A DNA stretch of 64,000 nt from Prosopocoilus inquinatus (GCA_036172665.1 CM069875.1:24955806-25019805), one strand, 5' to 3'. Positions 44,944 through 55,871 are shown, numbered from the stretch's first letter. A program made the numbers and translations. Notes: generated from the letters alone by a model not told the origin.

Positions 44944-44988
44944 CCCTGTACAGCTGTTTTAGCCCTGCTTGGGGCTTCTTCAGCAGAG
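44944..44988 (-). ncRNA. Hammerhead relic (family A), one core change
   Basis: Same 45-nt design as 38455-38499, with identical core CTGAAGA and helix II. The first G of GAAA is A, which should abolish cleavage. Helix I is kept through a G-U pair (CTCTG with CAGGG). Confidence 0.6.
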
Positions 44989-45167
44989 ACGTAGTAGATG
45001 ATTATGGTTTTAACATTAGATGACATTTCATCGCGAGGACATAGAGATCAACAGACAGAAAGATCGACATGTTTAATAATATTTGAATTAAGAAATTTTG
45101 TTAGACAATGCATATATTACATATCGAATTTTGTAATTTCAAAATAAACTCTTGCCAAGGTACATAT

Positions 45168-45540
45168 GGTTGTCGTCGAAAAAAACTGGTACATGATCGA
45201 AATTCAAGCGACATGAATTAAAAAATTTAAGCTGTGTGGTTTGAACTATTTTACAGTTTTACCACGTTCTACTCATCAGAATTTCTGTAAAAATAATTTG
45301 TGCGTGAGTGTATTTCCATCGGGTTTCCATTTTTCTTTATTTTCATCACTGTAGCCTTACTAATATAATATTCCTCATCTATCGCTCAGATTATTAAAAA
45401 TAATTAAAAGTATCATGTCGGTACACAGCAAGTATCAGTCAGACAGCCACTTTAAATTTTCTGGTTGCTATGATACAAATGCAATTATAGTTGCATTTAA
45501 AAGGGAAAATTTTTTTGTACCAGTTTTTCGGCGATAACCG
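45168..45540. mobile_element. MITE (about 370 bp), ends GGTTGTCGTCGAAAAA
   Basis: The left end GGTTGTCGTCGAAAAAAACT and the complement of the right end CGGTTATCGCCGAAAAACTG share TGGTAC next. Non-coding. Resembles the ends of the 48810-49130 MITE. Confidence 0.65.
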
Positions 45541-46589
45541 TATCTACAATAATTTAAGAAAAAAGCGTCAACACGTCAAAGTAACATGTAACTAAATGTT
45601 AGTGTTTCATTTTTTTTTATTATGCTACAATTCTTTTTATCAAAATTAAAGATTATGGAAGGATAATGCAACACAAAATAATTGTATATTTCTAGGAAGT
45701 TTGGATACGTTAAGAACCAAGTCACTGATAATGACTAATTTTTTTGATAACAATGTTTATAATTCAGATTTCGTCATACTTTAAACCATTTAAATCATTG
45801 GCCAAGTTCACATAAATAAATAATAATAATAATAAACAAAGAAACTTTATTAATTGATAAAGTTCATTTGTCAATATTTTATTATTTTCTTTTAATTAAA
45901 TTATTTTATTTAATTCTTTCTCACATCTTCAAATTGAATTCGTTTCATTTTAGCAGCATCAATAACTCACTAGAAAGAGTTCAAGTTGTCTGTGTTTCAA
46001 AATGCCCTGTCATAATAAGCTCGAAATGAATAAAATCTGCATTTCATTAAAAAAAAATCTATGAAATACCATTCACTTTTATTTGTAATTGACGTTCTTA
46101 AATAAATTATGATTTAAATGGTCCTACAACTAAGGCCTGTCTTCATAAACTAAACTTATGCTATGAATCCGCACAAAATTAGCTTTTTCATAAACTGTAC
46201 ATATTTCTTGCATTTTTGGCGCATAAACAGTGTTTAAAAGAACATTTTATGAATTACTTTCCCAAATTGTGGGAAATATGTACTTCTTATTCAAAATAGT
46301 GAATTATATGCCAACGCATGCGTAAGTTTTTTTTATGAATGAAATTGGTGCTGATGAATGACGAGTGATTCTCCGTATTATTAGATCTTTCCAAGTACAG
46401 ACATGAGCACAAAAAATGGTCATCAGCCATCAGTATCATTCTTTGAGATGTTCTGCTGTGAAATGGTTGTGATAATAATAAGCTTTGTACAGCGACATGT
46501 ATCAAATTGATTAAAAGTTAACAACCTGATAAGAAGATATTTTTAATATGTGACTTCATCAACTTTTTAAATGGCTGACGATCATATTT
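45541..46589. other. Intergenic interval without recognised features
   Basis: No supported gene. Confidence 0.35.
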
Positions 46590-46975
46590 TTGCTCGCGAC
46601 TACACTTATTAAATTCATTTCCTCCGTAATTTTCAAACTAAAATCTGTAGTTTGGTTAGTTCTAACTAAAAATGATTGTATTCTCCACTTTATTGGATAA
46701 ACATTTATGTCTCGGAAACAGTTAAAATTAAAATGCGATTGTTTAACTTTGACAAAATGAAAAATTCCACGCATTAACACATATAATTAATTATTAAGCT
46801 AAACGTATATTATGACTTTCACATACATATAATTTGGAGTTATTTACCGAAATGAGCGAAATGTTTTTGTAAAAGTAGTTGATATATAACTTATAAAAAA
46901 GAGGAAATTACCTACTTTACCTCCTTCTTGAAGTTAAAAAATTTATTACCTTAAATATAACACCTTGCGCGGATG
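46590..46975. repeat. Dispersed repeat D, copy 1
   Basis: Aligns in direct orientation with 59435-59790: TAGTTCTAACT, GGATA.ACATTTAT, then AAAGAGGAAATTACCTACTT, TACCTCC and TAATACCTTG-like blocks in the same order. Non-coding in both. Family not recognised. Confidence 0.6.
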
Positions 46976-47039
46976 GTCTCGAGGGAACTACCAAAAAAAG
47001 TTAAAAAGTAGTTACATTAGGATCATCATTTTTCCGCAT

Positions 47040-47115
47040 GCGAAGTCGATAGTGACATGTTGAGCGATTCTGCAATTTTAGTGTTCGTTTAAAGATTAAA
47101 AAGATTTTTCATATG
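47040..47115 (+). repeat. Family B single-arm relic
   Basis: GTTGAGCG, GCAATTTTAGTGTTCGTTTA and AAGATTAAAAA match the right arm of the 13722-13904 element. Decayed. Confidence 0.45.
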
Positions 47116-47306
47116 ATTTAAATTTAATTGAAGCACTTTCTTGTTCCTTGAAAATTAAGTTAAGAAAGTTGATAAAATTCATTCATACAGAGAGAAGATC
47201 ATTAAATAAATCAGACTGGTGTGGGACAGCTGAAAATAGTAGTGAACTATCACACAATTCAGCTTTATGATACGCAACTGACAGTAGACGTGCGCATACA
47301 CAGGCA

Positions 47307-47690
47307 GTGTTAAAATGGCGACCGTGCTCTGAGAGTATACTGGTGATGAGGAGCAGAATTTCTGGACCCATGGCTATACGCGACAAACGCTTTTCGCCGT
47401 ATACAGGAGACATTTCCTTATGGATATCTTTTGCAGGAAGTCCTTTTGCCCTGAAAAAACATACAACAGCACGCTACTCTTCCACAGTAAACATTTCGAG
47501 TACGGTCGCCATTTTGGAAGAACAACGTGTTGTGCGATTTTTCTGGGCAAAAGGACTTCTTGCAAAGAAAAGATAAGGAAATGTCTCATGCTTACGGTGA
47601 AAAGTGTTTGTCGCTTAAAGCCGTATACAACTGAATAGAGAAATTCAACTCTTTCACAGTGCACTCTTCGAACACGGTCGCCACTGGATT
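47307..47690. pseudogene. Inverted duplication of a mariner transposase head
   Basis: The plus strand from about 47500 encodes VAILEEQRVVRFFWAKGLLA and then, after a stop, pieces related to SCLR.KVFVA. The minus strand from 47460 down encodes a related KGLPAKDIHKEMSPVYGEKR-like run (MSPVYGEKRLSRIA visible). Both arms are N-terminal mariner fragments facing opposite ways and each ends in the shared GAACACGGTCGCCA/GAGCACGGTCGCCA. No catalytic domain. Confidence 0.65.
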
Positions 47691-48244
47691 GTACTACCAG
47701 CTAATGACAGCTTCCCACAGCAGTTTGTGACTTATTTAATGATTTTATCTCGTAATTGATTGGACAATTCAGAAACACAGAAATGTCGGATTCGTATGAG
47801 CTCCTTCGAACTAGTATACGGCGTTTCCCTATTTTTTAAGTGAATGCCAACGGGAAAAAACATTTCTTAAGTTGATTGCAGGCAGAACTGGCAATATCAG
47901 TTCAATCCTCCTGGATAAGCCCACAAAGAACTTGGAGTGTGTACGGTACAAGAAAGTAACTGCCAGGAATTAATCATTATATCTGGTAAAACCAGTGACA
48001 TGTTATCTAGGGAGATACTACTACGTACAATAAATCGACCTCCGTTTCGCCATATTAGTGCGTACACTGCATGCCTTCTGTCAAAGTGACAGTGCAATTT
48101 ATTATTTATCATTTAATTGTTTCAGATATTATTTTTTTTTTCATAGGAGAAAATTTGTTTGGAAATATAAATCAGAAAAGAGTGCTTTGAACAAGGTCAC
48201 GTTTATTAATTGGGCGTCATCCAAGAAATATAAATATAATGGTA

Positions 48245-48590
48245 GCTGCATACCCAATTTGGTTCAGTTGTCGGCAACAAATTGAATGCTTAGCCGGATA
48301 ATTAGTAGGTGTGGGTTCGTATCCCTTTTTAGTACGCGTGGATTCTATAGGAGATTTTCAACTGTCGGTTTGTGTTCGAGTTCATCCCGGCTCTTTCAAA
48401 CTGAGCTTTCTTCATTTTCCCAGTTTATAAAGCGAATAAAGTACTTACCAACATCTGTAAGTCAGTCGCAGCCGATACAGGCAATACTAATGACTAACCA
48501 ACACGACTCCCCGACAAGTTGGAGATGTTGGGCTAAAATATGGTACGAAAGGGAAACGTACATAATTTTTTTATTATTTTCCCGGTTCAA
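48245..48590 (+). mobile_element. tRNA-derived SINE
   Basis: The head has a TGGTTCAGTTGTCGGC A-box and a GTGGGTTCGTATCCC B-box (48311-48325). The body has AAAGCGAATAAAGTACTTAC and ATGTTGGGCTAAAATATGGT, a layout seen in insect SINEs. The 3' boundary is approximate. Confidence 0.65.
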
Positions 48591-48809
48591 GAAAACTTAA
48601 AAATATTTTTTCATGCCTATTTGAAGCACTCTCTAACTCTTAAAGTATTATGGGTCCAGAAATACAAGTCATACAAATCAGAAAATACCACATCCCAGAT
48701 GATATGTTTCATAATTTTATTTTTCCCTGGTTTCGAGGATTTAATTCGTTTACAATTCCTGTTCTCGTCATTTTCTTCCCTGTAAATACAAAAATAAAAT
48801 CCTATATAC

Positions 48810-49130
48810 TGTTGCCGCCGAAAAAAGTGGACACTTTTTTGACGTAAATTTAATAATGCCAAGGATTTTGCTGTATGACTGTAATTATAAACTGACATTT
48901 ACTTATGACAGACAGTAATCAATAATGTTTGGTCATTATTTCGGTTTGAAAAATATTGGTTCGTGTTAGCCATACAGCTAAGGCAAAAATGGAAAATGAA
49001 TATACCTTTAAAAATGCAAATTTGTTTGTCATTTGTAAATGAGAGTTCATCATTACAGCTACCCAGCAAAACTTTAATATCATTAAATTTACGTGAAAAG
49101 TGTCCACGTTTTTTTTTTTTGGCAGCGACA
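48810..49130. mobile_element. MITE (about 320 bp) with about 45-bp TIRs
   Basis: The left end TGTTGCCGCCGAAAAAAGTG and the complement of the right end TGTCGCTGCCAAAAAA... share GTGGACACTTTT and ACGTAAATTTAAT. Confidence 0.75.
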
Positions 49131-50539
49131 ATGCTTGACATAATGTTATAATTACACTTTAAATAACTTTGTTATTTGTCTTTTTGTCAAATTATGTTAC
49201 AAAATTTCTAACTAGGACACTGATGCCAGTTGTATTTTTCACAGAACAACACTACTTATGGTCTTTTATTTTGTGAATAAATAATACGAGTAGTTATTTA
49301 CGTGTCAAGCTTTGTAAATTAATCTTTACGGGCAGGCGGGTGAGCCTGTACTCTATGTCTTATTGATAGGCGGAAATTTACACAATATTATAACGTGTTT
49401 CACAAATAGTAGACGACAAAAAATTTCAAAGTTGACTCCAACCTTTAATAACTAGTTGCTGTTTTAATAAAATAAAGAACAAATCACAATTAACTGACTA
49501 ATAGACGAGCCACTTTAATTTACAAGTATCCAAAAAAAAATGACTGTAGTAAAGATTAACTGCAAAGCGTGTCGCGTAGAAACTTTCATTTTCACCTACA
49601 GGTCTTTTATACAAACCCGTAAAAGATTACAGGTCTGTTCCCGTAATTTATCGTTTACTTAGTTACCATAAACAACAAAATTAACCTGTGAAATGTCATT
49701 TACTAAAATGTGGAAATAAAAATTATAAATTATCATCCAGGGTGTACTATGCCCGCCAAATTTATCTGGGACACATAATATGACCTTCTGTAAATATAAC
49801 GACGTTTTTTTACATCACCATAGAAACAAGCTCTAAATAGCAAGGTGAATGGTTTAAAGCTGCATTCAAACTAATAAAATAACTCAAAAATGCATTCAGT
49901 GAGTTGTCCCAATTTTTTTTTTTGGGGCACAGTACGTTAGAAAGTCTTATGAAAAGTACCGTGTCTTTAAATGACTTTCGGATTAGAGTTGGGTATGATT
50001 TCAATGTTTTTCCTTCTAAAAGTTTGTAACATAGCTGTCTAACTATTTAAATTAAATAAATGTTAAACTATGATTCTTGATATTTTCAATTTATAAAACG
50101 TTAGAATTTACAACACAAGGTCTTTTTATTATTGACAGTAATTTCGAATTGATAGATCAGAAAATGGACACTGACTGTTATTGACTGTAGTCCTCTCACT
50201 CTTGTATTAAGTGTCACCAACTTTATAAAAAAACATCCCGGCCTTCCTTAATCCTAAATTCATTTGAAGGCGATATATGTGTACTATTTTTTCTTTTTTG
50301 TTCTTAGTTCTCAAATAACGAAAAAATTGAAAAGTTATTTTATAATCTTCATATAGACAAATTCTGTTTGTCGTGTGGCGGATCGGTGTATCTGGTCCGC
50401 GCTTGAAATAATTTCAAATGTCGTTCTGGAGGTTATGTTTATGTTTTGTGATAATTAAAGTTCTTTATAAACTATTTTAGTTATGTTTGTTATTTGCGAT
50501 TTGAGATAGGTTATTATTTGTAATTTGAGATGTATAATA
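49131..50539. other. Intergenic interval
   Basis: CAGGGTGTACTATGCCC near 49738 resembles a transposon end. No gene is supported. Confidence 0.35.
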
Positions 50540-50790
50540 AACAGGAAAAAGAACTCGGGCTACTTGTTCCGCGAACAATAGAAAAATTTAGTACTCGGAT
50601 TGTATGTATTAGCCCCGCTCGCACCAATCTCTGCCAAATGAAAACGCTCGCAGTGCACTCTTTCCCCTCCTACTCATTAATAACAATTCGATGCATGGAA
50701 GCCGCGGAGGCAAAGAGTATATTCGACGTAAAAAGCATCCAACACTAAGTGGTCTGTATTCCTTTCCCTGGTAATAAAGTTACTTATGTT
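50540..50790. repeat. Dispersed repeat C, copy 2
   Basis: Partner of 41700-41960. Here a 72-aa reading frame crosses it (50530-50748), but the frame is not conserved in copy 1, so it is unlikely to be coding. Confidence 0.6.
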
Positions 50791-51638
50791 GACACCAAAC
50801 TTATAAAATAAAATTTCGAGTTGTTTAATGAATTAGTTTATGAAACGTAAAAGAATGTTATAATGCAGTTATTAAAGCATCAAAATACATTGCGCAGCAT
50901 ATGATTCAATCAATTTTAGATCTTGGAGGACCATGAAAAAATAACTCATATCTAAGCACAAAACAAAAGCTGTTTATTGAAGTAAACAAAGCATCTAACC
51001 TATAAATTAAGAAGAACATAGGCATGCAGAAATGCAACTAAAATTATTAATTTAGATTACCACCGATTTACAACAAACGTCTTATTACTTATTGCTAGTT
51101 GAAATTTGAAAATAACACTTAATTAAATTAAATGAATTTTTGATGCAAAATATGTCAATGACACCAAAATAAAATAATCTCACAGCCATCCGAGACCTGA
51201 ATTCTTTTTGAATCATATGTTAATAAGAATCTGGAGTATAATTAAAAAAAAAAAACAAAAATCACTATTTTAGGGACTGAAACTAATACTCTGAAAAAAG
51301 TCTTCTTAAACAAAATGTTTCCTTAGACAGATCTGATCGGAATCATTTACTAAATTAGATAGTCGTAATGCTATCCCAACGTGTGGTTCATCTCCACTAC
51401 ATTTTACCGCACTTAGTTCTGAACAGTTTGTTCGAAGCAGTTAATTTTAATTACCTGCAACTGAGCACTAGAACAGTTATGAAGTAGCCCTAATGCAGAA
51501 ATTCGCACGCTTTAATTGTGTTCATTTGTTACGTCCAGTACCTTATACAATATACATATATATTTTTTAATTATTATAGAAAGCGGGAAAGAAATAATGT
51601 TAATAAAGTAAAACTAAATGCACACTATGCTTCATTTT
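50791..51638. other. 3' flank of PRP4
   Basis: No gene is supported. Confidence 0.4.
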
Positions 51639-51644
51639 TTATTA
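51639..51644 (-). terminator. PRP4 poly-A signal
   Basis: AATAAA on the minus strand, 37 nt after the PRP4 stop. Confidence 0.6.
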
Positions 51645-51680
51645 ACCATACTTAACATAATGTTTAATTTTCATAATGAG

Positions 51681-53148
51681 TTAGAGACGAGGTCCACCTG
51701 GAGGTCTGATGATTCCTGGTGGTGGGGGCCTGGGCGCTGCTGGTGCCTCTGCTTCCTCTTCAGGAAAGTGTGGTAGGATGTGAACCTCTTCGCATGGATC
51801 AAATCCCGGTTCAGGCAGCACTTCCGGTGGAGAAGGTAGCGCGGGTGGTACTGGTTGAATTTCAGGAACTTCAATTATTGGTGGCAGGGGTTGGATCGGA
51901 ATTTGGGGTGGTAATGGTTGTGCTGGTGGTACTGGTTGAATTTCAGGAATTTCAATTATTGGTGGTGCGGATGGAATTTCAGGAATTTCAATTGGTGGAA
52001 GAGGTTGGATCGGAATTTGAGGTGGGGAAGGTTCCACTGGTGGTACCGGTTGAATTTCAGGAACTTCAATTATTGGTGGCAGGGGTTGGATCGGAATTTG
52101 GGGTGGTAATGGTTGCGCTGGTGGTACAGGTTGAATTTCAGGTACTTCAATTATTGGTGGCAGGGGTTGGATCGGAATTTGGGGTGGTAATGGTTGCGCT
52201 GGTGGTACAGGTTGAATTTCAGGTACTTCAATTATTGGTGGCAGGGGTTGGATCGGAATTTGGGGTGGTAATGGTTGCGCTGGTGGTACTGGTTGAATTT
52301 CAGGAATTTCAATTATTGGTGGTGCGGATGGAATTTCAGGAATTTCAATTGGTGGAAGAGGTTGGATTGGAATTTGAGGTGGGGAAGGTTCCACTGGTGG
52401 TACCGGTTGAATTTCAGGAACTTCAATTATTGGTGGCAGGGGTTGGATCGGAATTTGGGGTGGTAATGGTTGCGCTGGTGGTACAGGTTGAATTTCAGGT
52501 ACTTCAATTATTGGTGGCAGGGGTTGGATCGGAATTTGGGGTGGTAATGGTTGCGCTGGTGGTACAGGCTGAATTTCAGGTACTTCAATTATTGGTGGTA
52601 TAGGTTGAATTTCAGGTACTTCAATTACTGGTGGTACAGGTTGAATTTGAGGTGGAGAAGGTTCCACTGGTGGTACCGGTTGAATTTCAGGAACTTCGAT
52701 TATAGGTGGCAAGGGTTGGATCGGAATTTGAGGTGGAGAAGGTATCGCTGGCGGAACTGGTTGAATTTCGGGAACTTCAATTATTGGTGGTTGTGGCTGA
52801 ATCTGTGGGATTTCTGGTTCAGGCAAAGGTGCCACTGGAATGTATTCTATGCAAGGATCTTCAGCTTCAATGATCGGTAGATTTTCGGGAACAGGTACTG
52901 GAATAATTATTTCTGGCTGAGGACGAATAATTTCTGGCACGATAATTTCCGGCTCAGTCGGGAAACTTGGAAGAAGTGAACCTTCCGGTCTCTGTTGAGG
53001 ATACGGGAGGATCGAAACTTCTCCGTTGTTGATGTAGAGGGCGTTAAGGCCTAAAAATTAAGTATTAATATTTTTTTTCTTTTATTGTTTATTAAAAATA
53101 CATACCCGATACGCTTAAAAACGCTACAATAACTAGTTTTGCGTACAT
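51681..53148 (-). CDS. PRP4: secreted proline-rich repeat protein (470 aa predicted)
   Basis: Exon 1 coding part is 53106-53148 (43 nt, MYAKLVIVAFLSVS). The intron is 53051-53105 (only 55 nt, phase 1). Exon 2 is 53050-51681, ending ...RPPGGPRL-TAA. The junction gives G-LNA-LYINN, with the same predicted cleavage site as its paralogues. Mature layout: an N-terminal segment with PYPQQRPEG and PEIIVPEIIRPQPE; DPCIEYI (Cys about 81); Pro/Ile repeats of 27 residues (IPIQPLPPIIEVPEIQPVPP plus linker) with an EIPSAPPIIEIPE variant; then DPCEEV (Cys about 434) and an acidic-then-Pro/Gly tail. Only two cysteines occur after the signal peptide. It is more diverged than PRP2/PRP3 and lacks the RPETRP/NFVP end, but shares gene structure and promoter. 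Function unknown. Extracellular structural role inferred. Confidence 0.9.
51840..52780 (-). repeat. 81-bp coding repeats of PRP4 with a 357-bp block duplication
   Basis: GGTTGGATCGGAATTTG on the plus strand recurs at 81-bp steps (for example 52084, 52165). A larger block including the GGTGGTGCGGATGGAATTTC variant occurs near 51940 and again about 357 bp later near 52297, almost unchanged. Confidence 0.8.
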
Positions 53149-53171
53149 GTTGATTCTTTCAGGTACAACAA

Positions 53172-53225
53172 AACTGAATTATTTCGAACTTTATAGTGTC
53201 TTATATAGGAAATTTTAAACTTATC
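53172..53225 (-). promoter_or_regulatory. PRP4 core promoter: GATAAG, TATA and TCAGTT initiator
   Basis: Minus strand: CGATAAG (GATAAG = 53220-53225), 12 bp, TATATAAG (53200-53207), initiator TCAGTT (53172-53177) about 32 bp below the TATA. The ATG is at 53148. Confidence 0.75.
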
Positions 53226-53755
53226 GGTAGTAATAAAACAATAAAACTGCCTTGATGTGATAAAACTGCATTATTTATTGATATGTGCTCACGATTGTCT
53301 TTATATCATAAGCACGTGGAAAAGACTTAAATCTCCTATTTTTCTCAGTTCATGTCCCTAAGAGTAATAAAAAAAGTGTACTCAAAATTCATTCACAACA
53401 ATGTACATTATATTAGTATTTATCTAGGGACGGGACGTCGAATCTTCACTTAAATTCAATGTTTCGAATCGAATCGTTAATCTACAAGAACTATTAAATG
53501 TGTCTAAACTTGTAAATTAGTATCTTTGTCAAGTTATTTTGAGAACATAGATATTTACCTTGAGATCCGCTTCATTAATAAGTGAGTCAACGTTGATACT
53601 AATTTTCATTTTTCAGTTGTTGAGGTTAGGTATGTAAATTCTCTTGTAATATAAAAAAAACATTTCAATAACTCAGATGCAAAGAGTATACTGTGCTTCA
53701 GATAATTAAATAAATTACAATAAAATTAGTTACGAGATGCAAGGAGCGAAGTTTT

Positions 53756-54142
53756 GTTGACAGAATGTACGTATGGATACAGAATACGATAATCGCTGCA
53801 GGAAACGAACGAGAACTCCAAGAATACATAAATATATGGAACCACACCCTCAAAGAACACAGAATGAAAATAAACACCGAAAAGACCAACATAATGAAAA
53901 TAGGTAGAGGAGAAACAAACGAACATTACCGTGGATGGAAAGAGAATTAAAACAGTAACAAAATTCGAAAACCTAGAAGTGATAGGAGATAGACCAGGTA
54001 ATCAAGAATCTGGTAAACTAAATGTATGTAGAGCAATATACACAACAGACTCACTTTGACAGAGTCATATGTCAAATCGTGGAAGATAAGCAAACGGATG
54101 GAGAATAAAATACTAGCAGCCGCAGATTATTTCACTAATATG
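53756..54142 (+). mobile_element. RTE-type LINE, reverse transcriptase fragment
   Basis: Decayed plus-strand translation: IIAAGNERELQEYINIWNHT (just after the lost YADD motif), then RMKINTEKTNIMKIGR, then after a frame change VTKFENLEVIGD and WKISKRMENKILAAADYF. The KINxEKTxxM motif and the order fit RTE/related LINEs. The following segment of the same protein reappears at 55236. Confidence 0.65.
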
Positions 54143-55235
54143 TTTATGTTTAATATGTATGGGGTGGTCACCCTGAATATTCACCCGAAACTCTTACCCG
54201 AAACTATTTTACCCTGATCAACAACAAGACCACCCCCGTTTTACTGATAACTCAACCTGCTCTTTTGACGCACAGGTCCCCGCTGGTAGCGATTTTCTTG
54301 TTCGGTAGCTAGATTGAGGAGATATAGCCAAAAATGCTCTCGAAACGGTGTTTTCCTAGAAAAGCTGAAACAGGTCCGTTATTCGCTTGGAGATTGTCAA
54401 ATTTTCCATTCTCGGTGTCTCTCTCTCCGTACGAAGATTATCTCTGAATAACTTGTTGAAATGAACTTGAAATTAGTGAAATAACAAAGAATGGTAATTT
54501 TAACAAATACACTGAAAGCAAAGAACAAAAGGACAATGAAACAATAACAAAATAACAACTAATTACTTGGAGCTAGTTTACAGAATAAGTCTTATATAAT
54601 TGTAAAAACGTTACGCATAAGAAAACAAAACTTTCAAAATATAATGATAAAAAGGGGGAGAGAGACGAGGATTAATCTATGAATTGCAGTGATTAGTTTT
54701 TCAAACGGTATCGAAGCGATCGTAATCTAAAAATATTTTTTTTTAATGATACAATGATTTTACATAAAAAATGATTTTATATAAAAAATAAAGCGATAAG
54801 ACATAATACTTGTTCGGAATGGTTTAAATACACAAAAAAAAAACACTGCGCGGGAAAGTGTTGTTTCCGTTCTCGAGTATCAAATTTCGACAAAATTACC
54901 GAATTGAATTAAAGATTTCTTTTTATTATTTGCATCTCCTGCCTTTCCTTGGGATGCTCATACCACAAATACCTCCCCTTGGGTTTGTTTTTACCCACTC
55001 ACGTCCTGTACACTACATGAGAATCGCACCGTCAGCTTTCTTTCGTTTAAGAGAAAAATTAAACAAAAAGATCTTACTGAATATTGTATTTCATCCAATG
55101 CGCAAAATTAAAGAAAGACTTTTCTTATGGAAAGAAACTGTCGTCGTAATTCTCACTCTACAGCTTATCGTCTGGATTAAAGAATTTAAATACTTTTCCT
55201 TTATACATATTGCAATTACGAATTCTTACAGCTAA
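54143..55235. other. About 1.1-kb segment splitting the LINE
   Basis: It separates ...ILAAA from MKYLRKVA, adjacent residues in intact LINE relatives. It contains GGTGGTCACCCTGAATATTC and a CTCTCGAAACGGTG stretch. No TIR, target duplication or coding domain was found. The 125-aa open frame at 54858-55235 has no recognisable domain. Confidence 0.45.
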
Positions 55236-55540
55236 AATGAAATATCTCAGAAAAGTAGCATGCATGGAAAAAATCAGCAACAACAATCAACACCAAGACA
55301 AGGCAAAAATAGGAATTGGAGCCAATAACCGAGTTTCTAGAGAAACTACAGCTAGGATGGCTAAGACATATACACAGAATGAATGACAGCAGGCAAGTAA
55401 ACCAAATATTAAAAGCCAAGGTATCAGTAAGAGCAAAAAAAAGGAACGCCAAAAGAAAACTAGAAAAACTAGAAATATAAACTGGACGCAGGCTAAAAGA
55501 ATGGCATAGATAAGAAAATGAGTTTCATTTTACACGAAAA
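55236..55540 (+). mobile_element. RTE-type LINE, C-terminal tail
   Basis: Residues MKYLRKVACMEKISNNN open the fragment. Further along come pieces corresponding to LGWLRHIHRMND, QVNQILKAK and INWTQAKRMA, the common basic tail of these ORFs, in different frames. Confidence 0.65.
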
Positions 55541-55764
55541 ATAATTAATACCCTATGGCTTTGAAATTATGTACTGTATATACTATCCCAACAACGAAAA
55601 GAGAAGGGTTTTTGATAATATACAGTGATCGGGAAAAAGTGCGCACAAAAGGGAAAAAATCTTTATTTTCGATTATTTTTGGGAAAGAATTTTTACGGTA
55701 ATATTTTCTGCTTATCTGAAAACCTGTTTACCCCTATCAGAAGTACCGAGTGAATCTTACTTAG

Positions 55765-55871
55765 TTAGAAAATAAAGTACAAATTTTTTTAATCTCGAAC
55801 CGGACAGAAATATTATTTTAAACTAAAATACGAGTTGTCCGGAATAACAAACATCAATTAGAAAATAAAGT
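55765..55871. mobile_element. 79-bp family B mini-insertion with 14-bp target duplication
   Basis: TTAGAAAATAAAGT is found at 55765-55778 and 55858-55871. The insert contains TTTTTTTAATCTCGAACCGG, then ACAG, and later TTGTCCGG, the same outer sequence as the 9184-9391 element. Confidence 0.75.
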
